A program made the translations under genes and the position numbers. Shown here one piece after another: positions 45,200-54,189 of a DNA stretch of 64,000 nt (position 1 is its first letter; the number at the start of each line of letters is the position of its first letter). Where the stretch lies: assembly GCA_947685225.1 (NCBI GenBank), contig CANTUV010000037.1, forward strand, positions 31,887,001-31,951,000, given 5' to 3'. The notes beneath the pieces are model-generated. The model worked only from the letters and a program-made list of their open reading frames with translations. It searched no databases and was not told the DNA's origin. This DNA is from Garcia nutans. Lineage: Eukaryota; Streptophyta; Magnoliopsida; Malpighiales; Euphorbiaceae.

Positions 45200-45324
45200 C
45201 TAGGATACAAAGTATTCATTGGGGTTGCAGTATAATCTATTTTTCACATAAAAAAAATCCTTGGTTTTGTTCCGCATTTTGGAAATTTTATTTTATAGCT
45301 ATTAAATAAATATTTGTAGCAGAA

Positions 45325-47245
45325 ATGGCAGACGATCAGAAAAATACCACACCAAGCATTGCTACAACATCGTCCTCATCCACCTTTGTGAGGAATGCTG
45401 TATCAAATGCGAGATTTACAGTGGAGATTTTTTATAGCACCGGTCATTTCGGCATGTGGCAGAGTGAACTTCTAGATGCTCTTTTTCAACAAGGTCTAGA
45501 TGTTGCTATCGAAGAGGAGAAACCAAAAGAAATGGAGGAGAGTGAATGGAGAACAATCAATCGTCTAGCATGTGGTACAATTCGGTCGTGTCTTTCTAGA
45601 GAGCAAAAATATGCTTTCTCGAAAGAAACTTCAGCAAATAAATTATGGAAGGCATTGGAGGAAAAAATTTTGAAGAAAAATACTCAAAACAAACTCTTCA
45701 TGAAGAAGAGACTATTTCGCTTCAATTATGTTTCCGTTACCACTATGAATGAGCACATCACAAATTTTAATCAACTGGTAGCTGATTTGTTCAATTTAGA
45801 TGTGGTATTTGAAGACGAAGATTTGGCGCTATTATTATTGGCATCGTTCCCTGACGAATTTGAGTTTCTTACAACAACTCTACTTCATGGGAATAAAGAT
45901 GTAACTTTTAGTGATGTTTATGCTGATCTATACAGCCATGAGTTAAGAAAGAAAGAAAAGAAGGAGAGGACAAGCGAAGTAGAAGCTCTGGCAGTTAGAG
46001 GTCGTCCTCAAAGTCAAAAGAAATGGGGAAAGAAAAGCAGATCACATTCAAAAGCTAGAGTTGAAAAAGATGAATGTGCATTTTGTCATGAAAAAGGTCA
46101 TTGGAAGAAAGATTGTCCAAAGTTGAAAGCCAAGTCTGAAAAAGGCAAAGTCACCATTGGTACAAATATCGCTGCATGTGATGATGCAGACTCAGCCTTC
46201 TCATTAGTTGTCATGACATCTATAGACACTTCAGTATCTTTTTCGACAAGTTCTGATGGTGCATGGTTGTTAGACTCTGAATGTAGCCATCATATGAGTC
46301 CTAACCGCGACTGGTTTTTTGATTTTAAAGAACTTGAAAATGAAGTTGTCTATACTGCGAATGATAATCCTTGCTTCACAAAAGGGATTGGTTCAATCCA
46401 TTTAAAGAATTATGAGGGATCAATAAGGATCCTGAATGATGTTCGATATGTGCCGAGTTTAACTAAGAATCTCATTTCAGTGGGACTCCTGGAATCAAAA
46501 GGTCTCACTGTAATTGCAAAAGATGGAGTGATGAAAGTCATCTCGGGTGCACTTGTGGTGATGAAAGGAGTACGGAGAAGGAATAATTTGTATTATTATC
46601 AAGGTAATGCAATTATTAGGATGATGGCAGCAGTTGCTTCTATTGGTGACAAAGATTTGGAAGCAACCAAATTGTGGCATATGAGCTTGGGATATGCAAG
46701 TGAAAAATCCTTGAAAAGTTTGGCTGATCGAGGATTTTTGAAAGATGTCAAAACCTGCAAGTTGGAATTTTGTGAGCATTGCACCAAAGGAAAGCAGTCT
46801 AGAGTGAAATTTGGCACTGGCATCCATAATACTAAGGGTATTTTGGATTATGTTCACTTGGACATATGGGGACCTTCTACAACAGCTTCCTTAGGTGGCA
46901 AGCATTATTTTGTGACCTTTATTGATGATTTTTCTCGTAGAGTTTGGGTGTATGCTTTGAAGTCGAAAGATAAAGTGCTAGGAGTTTTCCTTGTATGGAA
47001 AAAATTGGTGGAAACTCAGACTGGCAGACGAATTAAATGTCTTTGAACAGATAATGGAGGAGAATATAAAAGTGATGCATTTGATAAAATTTGCAAAGAT
47101 GAAGGCATCATTCGACATTTCACAGTGAGAAATACACCACAGCAGCCGAACGCATGAACCGAGCATTACTGGAGAAAGTTCGGTGTATGTTGTCTAATGC
47201 TGGATTAGACAAAAAATTTTGGGCTGAGGCTTTAACATATGCATG
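45325..47245 (+). pseudogene. Tork-like gag-protease-integrase, 5' part
   Basis: An open frame of 573 codons runs to TGA at 47044. In order: gag domain (about residues 35-220); zinc knuckle CAFCHEKGHWKKDC (about residues 251-264); protease; integrase zinc finger and start of the catalytic core (HLDIWGP, YFVTFIDDFSRRVW). Two key residues are changed: protease reads LDSEC where copia has D-S-G, and the zinc finger reads LGYAS where the family has LGHAS (CAT to TAT). The TGA takes the place of the Arg in the family's C-L-R-T-D-N motif. A small deletion at about 47143 (CCACAGCAGCCGAACG) removes the Asn-Gly part of the QNG-AER motif and shifts frame. The Sirevirus starts at 47246. Confidence 0.88.
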
Positions 47246-47363
47246 TGTTAGACAAATGATCTTAATTTTGATCCTTGACAACTCAAATGGATGATCTATT
47301 TAACTTGTGTTTGAGAAATCTTGTTGCAGGATTAGGTTATTTCAATTAAAGGTGAACAGAACA

Positions 47364-48045
47364 TTTATCGCGGTCGCACCTCACCTTAATACGACCGCTC
47401 CAAGTAATTACAGAATGAAACCTTGTCACAGTAGGTTTCGCGGTCAGAAGTTCGACCTCAGTCGCGACCGCTCCTACAGAATAGCGACCGGCCAAATATG
47501 TGCACAACCGCTACTCAAGGAATTTAAATCATTACAATCACAGTAAGATTCGCGGTGACAAGAACGGTGAATGACTCGACCTCGCTAACCACTTTAGCGA
47601 CCGCCCCATTCAAAGTCGCGACCGCCCAACAATTCAAAAAGAAATTGCTCAAAGAGACAGTAGTGTTCGCGTCCTCAGGTGCGTCCAGAAGTTCGACGCG
47701 AGAATATGAGTTCGACCGCGAAATGCTACCACGGGCGACCGCGAGATTCAAATTAAGGTGGACATCTCTTTTGCCCTGTCAGAAAATGACACGTGACATG
47801 ACCGTTGTAATCCCACTTCAGTATTCAAAAAAGGGCGACCGCACTTTGTAATGCGCGACCGTCCCGACAAACACAGCATGGGCAAGAAACGGTCCGACAA
47901 ACACATCATGGGCAAGATTCCAGCTGCAGAGCACTAAAATTCGACCGTTGAAGATTTTTTAAAAGTAGCGACCGTCCCTGGTTAAAAGGACGACCGCTTG
48001 AAGCATGAGCGCGACCATCCTTGTATGAAGGGCGACCGCGAAGTG
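47364..48045. repeat. GCGACCGC/GCGGTCGC motif array in LTR U3
   Basis: More than fifteen copies of CGACCG(C/T) or the complement CGGTCG, e.g. CGCGGTCGCACC (47368-47379), CGCGACCGCTCC (47462-47473), GGCGACCGC (47733-47741) and GCGACCGTCCC (47967-47977). Spacing is irregular and both orientations occur, so many pairs could fold. The 3' LTR holds the same array at 56236-56917. Confidence 0.85.
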
Positions 48046-48103
48046 CTTCGGACAGTTTAAGTAAAGTGGTCTAATCTGCCAAGACTTTATTCTCAACATC
48101 AAT

Positions 48104-48135
48104 AACGGCTAGTAAGACCACATTGGCTATAAATA
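48104..48135 (+). promoter_or_regulatory. LTR core promoter: AACGGCTA - 16 nt - TATAAATA
   Basis: AACGGCTA at 48104-48111 and TATAAATA at 48128-48135 are separated by 16 nt, just 3' of the GCGACCGC array. The equivalent sites in the 3' LTR are 56976-56983 and 57000-57007. The pair recurs in the internal spacer at 54030-54062. Confidence 0.7.
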
Positions 48136-48676
48136 CAAAGTTTCTATGTGAAAAGAACAAAGAGAGAATATTGAGAAAAGATTTTCATAGCCAAGCAACA
48201 AATTTTCTTTTACTTAAACTTGTATTTGAATTGTTATGAATGTTAGGTGTTAGCATTGAAAACACCATTGTATAAGTTTGAGTGTAAGCTTGGGAAACAC
48301 TTGGGTTGTGAGAGTGAGCCTAGTAAAACTCTTGTTAGGTTGTGAGAGTGAGCCTTGTAAAACTCTTGTTTGGGTTGTAAGTGTGAGCCTAAGAAAAACA
48401 CTTGTGAAGTTAGGTGTGAACTTGTGAAAACACCAAAGTTAGAAGTGAGCTTGTAAAAACTTCAAAGATTAGTGGAACCTTAACAAGTTGTTAAGGAAGT
48501 GGATGTAGGATTGAAGTAAATCCGAACCACTATAAATCTTGTGTGTTCTTTCTTTCTTCAATTACTCAACCAACTCTATATTCCGCATTTCTTGTTTGTT
48601 GAGTTTTTTAAATTGTCATTACTTCTTGTGAAAACCAATTCACCCCCCCTCTTGGTTGCCATCTTGGGACAACAAT

Positions 48677-48688
48677 TGGTATCAGAGC
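48677..48688 (+). promoter_or_regulatory. Primer-binding site, initiator tRNA-Met
   Basis: TGGTATCAGAGC, two bases after the LTR. Confidence 0.92.
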
Positions 48689-48728
48689 TCTGAGATTTCT
48701 TAAACTTAATTGTGAAATCTGATCCACA

Positions 48729-50570
48729 ATGGCAACTTCTTCTTCATCAAGCTCTCATGGAAATCTTAACTCTATTCTTAGACCCTACTTTGATGGAACG
48801 GATTATTCATACTGGAAACACAAAATGTATTTGTTTCTAGACAGTGAAGGGATTGAACTATGGGATTTCGTGGAAAATGAGTGGAAATCTCCTACTCATG
48901 AAGTTGACGGTATTCAAGTTCCTCTTCCCAAAGCTCAATGGTCAACTAGCAATATCAGAGATCGATTCAAGAACAATAGAGCTGCTTCCATCTTGATGAA
49001 CTCCATTTCAAGAGAAGAAGGTGGAAGAGTTCAACATTTAACTTGTGCACATTGCATTTGGAAAACACTTGAAAACTACCATGAAGGTACAACTCAGGTA
49101 AGATTTACCAAGAAACAAATGCATGTTCATGAGTATGAGCTATTCAAGATGAAACCAAATGAAAATGTCACCGACATGACCAATCGCTTACTTGCAATTG
49201 TCAATGAACTAAAGAAGTATGGCAAGGTATATGATCAAGGTGATGTAAACAGTAAAATCTTGAGAGCACTAAGAGCTAGAAAGAACTTTGAATCCAAAGT
49301 ATCATCCATAGAAGAAGCTCATGATCTCAGCACATTAAGAACCGACGAGCTAGTTGGTAAATTACTCACTTTTGAGCTGCACAGTGAAAAAGAAGAAGAT
49401 CAAGGTGAGAAAGAAAAGAGAAAACCAATTGCACTCAAAGCAATCAAAGAAGTTGAGAGCTCAAGCAGTGAAGGTACTGATGATGAAGATGAAATGGCAA
49501 TGTTCTCAAAAAGAATGAACGAATGGAAAAGGAAGAAAAGATTACAAGCAAACAAAGGTACACCTCCTAAATTCTCCTTCAAAGATAAAGAAAAGAAAAA
49601 TGAAGTAAAATGCTATGAATGTGGAAAAACCGGTCACATCAAGTCGGATTGCTACAAATTAAAGAACAAAAGGAAATGGGATAAAGAAAAGAAAAAGTCT
49701 CTCAAAGCCACATGGGATGACTCTTCCTCAAGTGAAGAAGAAGAAGAGGAAGGAATTGCAAATCTTTGTCTCATGGCTATTGAAGATGACTCCAATGAGG
49801 TAAGTACTCAATCTTTTGATCTTGTAGCACATGATGATATAAATGATATAGATGATAGTGACTTGATTGAGCACATGAATTCTAAAATAGAAAAATATTT
49901 CTCTAAAATGATGCTCTATAAAGAGAAAAACTCTAAGTTAGAAAAGGATTTTATATGCTTAAAGAACTCTACCTTAGAATTGAAAACCTCAAATGAACAC
50001 TTACTGAATACAATAGGAGAATTAAATAAAAGCTCACATGACTTAGAAAAAGTGATTAAAGAGAATGAGGCATTGAAGCATGAACTAAAAGAACTAAAAG
50101 AATCAATTTCCAGATTTCATAAAGGAAAGGAAGCATTGAACACATTAATTAATAATCAAAGATCACCTTCCTTGAAATATGGATTAGGATTCAATGGCTT
50201 AACCAACATTGCACCTAGCAAACCAACATTTGTGAAAGCATCTACAACTAAAATTTCTGATGTTCATATCAAAGATGCTTGCACCAAATCTAAAAGAACT
50301 TCTTATGGTTCACTAGGAAATAAAGCCAAAAATAATTATGCATTGTTGTTCACTAAACCTGTACAAAAGAAATCACATACTTGTAGTTGTATGTATAATG
50401 CAAAAAGAAAAATGCAGAAGCATAGGATACCATGGCAATGCACATATTGCATGAAATTTGGTCACAAAAATTTCAATTGTTATATAAGAAAAGCTCATCT
50501 CAATTTAGAAGGCACTCTTTCTACTAACCATCAAGGACCCAACTATATGTGGGTACCTAAAAGAAGATGA
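48729..50570 (+). CDS. Sirevirus-like Gag (613 aa)
   Basis: Begins at the first ATG after the primer site. The N-terminal region (about 15-60, RPYFDGTDYSYWKHKMYLFL) and about 100-215 (capsid, UBN2-type gag) are typical copia gag. A CCHC knuckle CYECGKTGHIKSDC lies at residues 295-308. It is followed by an acidic stretch (SSSEEEEEEG), a Lys/Glu-rich coiled-coil segment (about 385-475), and a second knuckle CTYCMKFGHKNFNC at 571-584. At 613 residues it is longer than ordinary copia gags, as in Sireviruses. It assembles the particle and binds element RNA. The stop TGA (50568-50570) overlaps the pol ATG. No internal damage was seen. Confidence 0.92.
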   Translation: MATSSSSSSHGNLNSILRPYFDGTDYSYWKHKMYLFLDSEGIELWDFVENEWKSPTHEVDGIQVPLPKAQWSTSNIRDRFKNNRAASILMNSISREEGGRVQHLTCAHCIWKTLENYHEGTTQVRFTKKQMHVHEYELFKMKPNENVTDMTNRLLAIVNELKKYGKVYDQGDVNSKILRALRARKNFESKVSSIEEAHDLSTLRTDELVGKLLTFELHSEKEEDQGEKEKRKPIALKAIKEVESSSSEGTDDEDEMAMFSKRMNEWKRKKRLQANKGTPPKFSFKDKEKKNEVKCYECGKTGHIKSDCYKLKNKRKWDKEKKKSLKATWDDSSSSEEEEEEGIANLCLMAIEDDSNEVSTQSFDLVAHDDINDIDDSDLIEHMNSKIEKYFSKMMLYKEKNSKLEKDFICLKNSTLELKTSNEHLLNTIGELNKSSHDLEKVIKENEALKHELKELKESISRFHKGKEALNTLINNQRSPSLKYGLGFNGLTNIAPSKPTFVKASTTKISDVHIKDACTKSKRTSYGSLGNKAKNNYALLFTKPVQKKSHTCSCMYNAKRKMQKHRIPWQCTYCMKFGHKNFNCYIRKAHLNLEGTLSTNHQGPNYMWVPKRR

Positions 50571-53500
50571 TCAAAATTGTCTTGCAGGTATGCCTAAAAT
50601 CTACTACCAATGAAAGCACATGGCTTGTGGATAGTGGATGCTCAAGGCATATGACTGGAAATGCAAAGCTCTTTACAAGTATTACCTATAAACATGGAGG
50701 TAACGTAACTTTTGGAAACAATGCTAAAGGTAAAATTCTTGGTGTTGGCTCCATTGGTTCTATTGGTAAGGATTTAATTGAAGATGTATGGCTTGTTGAT
50801 GGTTTGAAACATAACCTGCTAAGTGTTAGTCAACTTTGTGATAAAGCATACTTTGTCAAGTTTGATTCCAAAGAATGCAAGATCACGAATTCAAATGGTA
50901 TTATCATATTTAAAGGCACTAGAACAAACAACACTTACAATGTCAGCATACATTCAAATCATACATGTTTAATGTCCACTAATAATGATGCATGGTTATG
51001 GCATAGAAGACTAGGACATGCTGGTATGGATCAATTGAAATATATTTGTAATGAGAACTTAGTTGATGGCTTACCTAAGATAAAATATGAAAAAGATAGA
51101 ATTTGTGAACCTTGTCAACATGGTAAGCAACATAAAAGCTCATTTAAATCAAAGAGTGTTATAAGCACCTCTAGACCTTTAGAGCTCATTCATTTAGATT
51201 TGTTTGGACCAAATAGAGTTACAAGCTTAGGAGGCAAATCATATGCATTTGTTCTTGTTGATGACTACTCTAGATTCACATGGGTTAATTTCTTAGCTCA
51301 AAAGAATGAAACCTTTAATTACTTCAAAACCTTTGCAAAAAGAGTTCAAAATGAAAAAGGATATGTGATCACATCTATTAGAAGTGATCATGGCAAAGAA
51401 TTTGAAAATGAAAACTTTGAAAACTTTTGCAATGAAATTGGCATTTCACACAATTTTTCTGCTCCTAGAACTCCACAGCAAAATGGTGTAGTTGAAAGGA
51501 AAAATAGAACTTTAATTGAAATGGCTAGAACAATGCTCAACGAATATGATTTACCATCTTATTTTTGGGCGGAAGCCGTTAATACAGCTTGTTACATTGC
51601 AAATCGTGTTTATAAAAGGCATTTAACTAATAAAACTTCTTATGAGCTATGGAATGGAAGAATACCCAGAATTGGATATTTTAGAGTATTTGGATGCAAA
51701 TGCTTCATATTGAATACCAAGGATAATCTTGGAAAATTCTCATCCAAATCAGATGAAGGCATATTCTTAGGATATTCATCATATAGCAAAGCATATAGGG
51801 TATTTAACATGAAAACTCTAGTTATAGAAGAATCAATGCATGTTGTATTTGATGAATCATCTAAACTTGATCAAAAGAAAGGTATTTCTTTCAATGACCC
51901 TGCAGGTACTCTTGAACCTCTTGAATCTATTGATGTTCCAAAGATCAATCAACTTGAAGAAGAGTCTCAAGATCTTCCTAAGGATTGGCAATACAAGAAA
52001 GATCATCCAAAGGAACTCATCATTGGAGAAACATCAAAGGGAGTAACTACTAGATCTAAAATTAATCACGTTGATGTTAATTTTGCTTTTGTTTCTCAAA
52101 TTGAACCAAAAAATGTTGAGGAAGCTTTAAATGATGAAAATTGGATAACTGCAATGCAAGATGAACTTAATCAATTTGAAAGAAATAATGTTTGGCAACT
52201 TACTCCTAGACCTATAGATCATTCTACAATAGGATGCAAATGGGTTTATAGGAATAAGCTTGATGAAAATGGTCACATCATTAGAAATAAAGCAAGATTG
52301 GTAGCCAAAGGTTATAATCAAGAAGAAGGTATTGACTATGATGAAACCTTTGCCCCCGTAGCTAGATTGGAAGCTATTAGAATATTACTTGCTTTTGCAT
52401 GTCATATGAATTTTAAGCTTTATCAAATGGATGTTAAAAGTGCATTTCTAAATGGACTCATAAATGAAGAAGTTTATGTTGAACAACCTCCTGGTTTTGA
52501 AAACTACAAATTTCCTGATCATGTTTTCAAACTTACCAAAGCTTTATATGGATTAAAGCAAGCACCTAGAGCTTGGTATGATAAACTTAGTGCATATTTG
52601 CTTGAAAATGGTTTTTCAAAAGGAAAAGTAGACACAACACTTTTTGTTAAAAAGGATAAGCACAACATTTTGATTGTACAAATTTATGTGGATGACATAA
52701 TATTTGGAGCTACTAATGAAGCCTTGTGCAAAGAATTTGCTTCTTGTATGACTAGGGAATTTGAAATGAGCATGATGGGTGAACTCAAGTTTTTCCTTGG
52801 ACTGCAAGTCAAGCAATGTAAAGATGGGATCTTCATCAACCAATCCAAATATACAAAAGAACTCATCAAGAAATTTGGAATGGATGGCTGCAAAACTAGC
52901 AAAACTCCTATGAGCACATCATTGAAATTAGGTAAAGATGATAATGGTAAAGCAGTAGATGAGAAGAAATATCGAGGTATCATCGGATCACTACTTTACT
53001 TAACTGCTTCTAGGCCTGATATAATGTATAGTGTATGTCTATGTGCTAGATTTCAAACCTGTCCTAAAGAATCACACTTGAATGCCACTAAAAGAATCTT
53101 GAAATATTTGAGTGGTACAATGCATTTAGGACTTTGGTATCCTAAGAATACATCATTTCATATTATAGGATTTTCAGATGCAGATTATGCTGGTAGCATC
53201 TTAGATAGGAAAAGCACAACAGGAGCATGTCACTTTCTTGGTAATTGTCTAGTTTCTTGGCATAGTAAGAAACAAGCATCGGTTGCTTTATCCACAACGG
53301 AAGCAGAATATGTTGCAGCATGTTTTTGTTGCACACAAGTATTATGGATGAAACAACAATTGCTTGACTATGGTAAAGTGTTTAACAATATCTCCATTAA
53401 ATGTGACAACACTAGTGCTATCAATTTGTCTAAGAATCCTATCCAACATTCTAGATCCAAACACATAGATATTAGACATCATTTCTTAAGAGAAAATGTA

Positions 53501-53638
53501 CAAAATCAGAATATAACCTTAGAATTCATAGATACAGAAAATCAACTTGCTGATGTCTTTACAAAACCCTTGAATGAAGATAGACTTAACTTCATAAAAC
53601 TCAATTTAGGAATGATTGATGGAATAACTTTGAATTAA
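50567..53638 (+). CDS. Sirevirus-like Pol: protease, integrase, RT, RNase H (1023 aa)
   Basis: Protease has VDSGCS with catalytic Asp at residue 22. The integrase zinc finger is H146, H151, C180, C183, and the integrase triad is D211, D274 and E310, with exactly 35 residues between the last two. RT starts at about 530 (VWQLTPRP, GCKWVYRNK, ARLVAKGYNQEEGIDY, QMDVKSAFLNG) and has the catalytic YVDD at 707-710. RNase H runs about 865-1000 (SDADYAG, LSTTEAEYVA, CDNTSAINLSKNP, SKHIDIRHHFLRE). The order protease-integrase-RT defines copia. The frame is -1 relative to gag, and ATGA joins the two ORFs, so expression may use termination-reinitiation or frameshifting. Every motif checked is intact. Confidence 0.95.
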   Translation: MIKIVLQVCLKSTTNESTWLVDSGCSRHMTGNAKLFTSITYKHGGNVTFGNNAKGKILGVGSIGSIGKDLIEDVWLVDGLKHNLLSVSQLCDKAYFVKFDSKECKITNSNGIIIFKGTRTNNTYNVSIHSNHTCLMSTNNDAWLWHRRLGHAGMDQLKYICNENLVDGLPKIKYEKDRICEPCQHGKQHKSSFKSKSVISTSRPLELIHLDLFGPNRVTSLGGKSYAFVLVDDYSRFTWVNFLAQKNETFNYFKTFAKRVQNEKGYVITSIRSDHGKEFENENFENFCNEIGISHNFSAPRTPQQNGVVERKNRTLIEMARTMLNEYDLPSYFWAEAVNTACYIANRVYKRHLTNKTSYELWNGRIPRIGYFRVFGCKCFILNTKDNLGKFSSKSDEGIFLGYSSYSKAYRVFNMKTLVIEESMHVVFDESSKLDQKKGISFNDPAGTLEPLESIDVPKINQLEEESQDLPKDWQYKKDHPKELIIGETSKGVTTRSKINHVDVNFAFVSQIEPKNVEEALNDENWITAMQDELNQFERNNVWQLTPRPIDHSTIGCKWVYRNKLDENGHIIRNKARLVAKGYNQEEGIDYDETFAPVARLEAIRILLAFACHMNFKLYQMDVKSAFLNGLINEEVYVEQPPGFENYKFPDHVFKLTKALYGLKQAPRAWYDKLSAYLLENGFSKGKVDTTLFVKKDKHNILIVQIYVDDIIFGATNEALCKEFASCMTREFEMSMMGELKFFLGLQVKQCKDGIFINQSKYTKELIKKFGMDGCKTSKTPMSTSLKLGKDDNGKAVDEKKYRGIIGSLLYLTASRPDIMYSVCLCARFQTCPKESHLNATKRILKYLSGTMHLGLWYPKNTSFHIIGFSDADYAGSILDRKSTTGACHFLGNCLVSWHSKKQASVALSTTEAEYVAACFCCTQVLWMKQQLLDYGKVFNNISIKCDNTSAINLSKNPIQHSRSKHIDIRHHFLRENVQNQNITLEFIDTENQLADVFTKPLNEDRLNFIKLNLGMIDGITLN

Positions 53639-53734
53639 TTATCTTCCAATGAAGTTTCTATGTGCATGCAGTTAATTCTTTAACACATTAGAAATGTCAT
53701 TCCATCTTTCCTTGAAATTTTCATTTTTTAAGTT

Positions 53735-54062
53735 TATCGCGGTCGCTCCAGTGTTATTTCGCGATCGCTATTTCGTCTGCCAGTTTCATTCAATAAAAAT
53801 CCCTGTGCGCGGTCGAGAAAATTTGTGCGCGGCCGCACCAATTTGAATAGTTTCGACCGTTACAGTTACTTTCTTCTCTCGCGAGCATACTTATCTTGAT
53901 AATGGTCGCTAGACCATAAGTAGCGATCGCACTATCTTCAATCCGCGACCGCACCCTGTACACTCTGCTCGAAAATTTATAACCGTTGGCTGTGTGACAG
54001 GTCGCAACTCTTAATATCCAACAGTCAAAAACGGCTATTTTCTTAACTCCATCTATTTAAAA
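53735..54062 (+). promoter_or_regulatory. Putative internal promoter in pol-ORF3 spacer
   Basis: The 550-bp spacer carries CGCGGTCGCTCC (53738-53749), GCGATCGC (53761-53768), GCGCGGTCG (53807-53815), GCGCGGCCGC (53827-53836), GCGATCGC (about 53923) and CGCGACCGCACC (53944-53955), the LTR motif set. AACGGCTA at 54030-54037, 16 nt, and TATTTAAAA at 54054-54062 follow, matching the order and spacing of the LTR promoter. ORF3 begins 127 nt later. That it is active is inference. Confidence 0.55.
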
Positions 54063-54189
54063 GTAAGTTACATCAAATTTCTTGGATATTTTGCTTCTGA
54101 AAACAATCTAAAACCCTAAAATCTTCTCAACTCATCTGCTTCTCAAATCAACCTCTGTTTTCCTGCTCTCATCTGTTTCTTCTATTCTA

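Larger units (their letters stand above)
47246..48674 (+). repeat. 5' LTR, Sirevirus-like element
   Basis: TGTTAGACAAATG...TTGGGACAACA, 1429 bp, same length and sequence as 56118-57546. The U3 carries the GCGACCGC array (47364-48045), then AACGGCTA (48104-48111) and a TATA box (48128-48135). The downstream part has repeated GAGTGAGCCT...AAACTCTTGT units (48300-48440). Confidence 0.95.

Noticed and set aside
47307..47851. Three open frames repeated exactly at 47307-47851 and 56179-56723
   Set aside because: They are in the Sirevirus U3; the peptides are low-complexity translations of the GCGACCGC array, and exact repetition reflects LTR identity.
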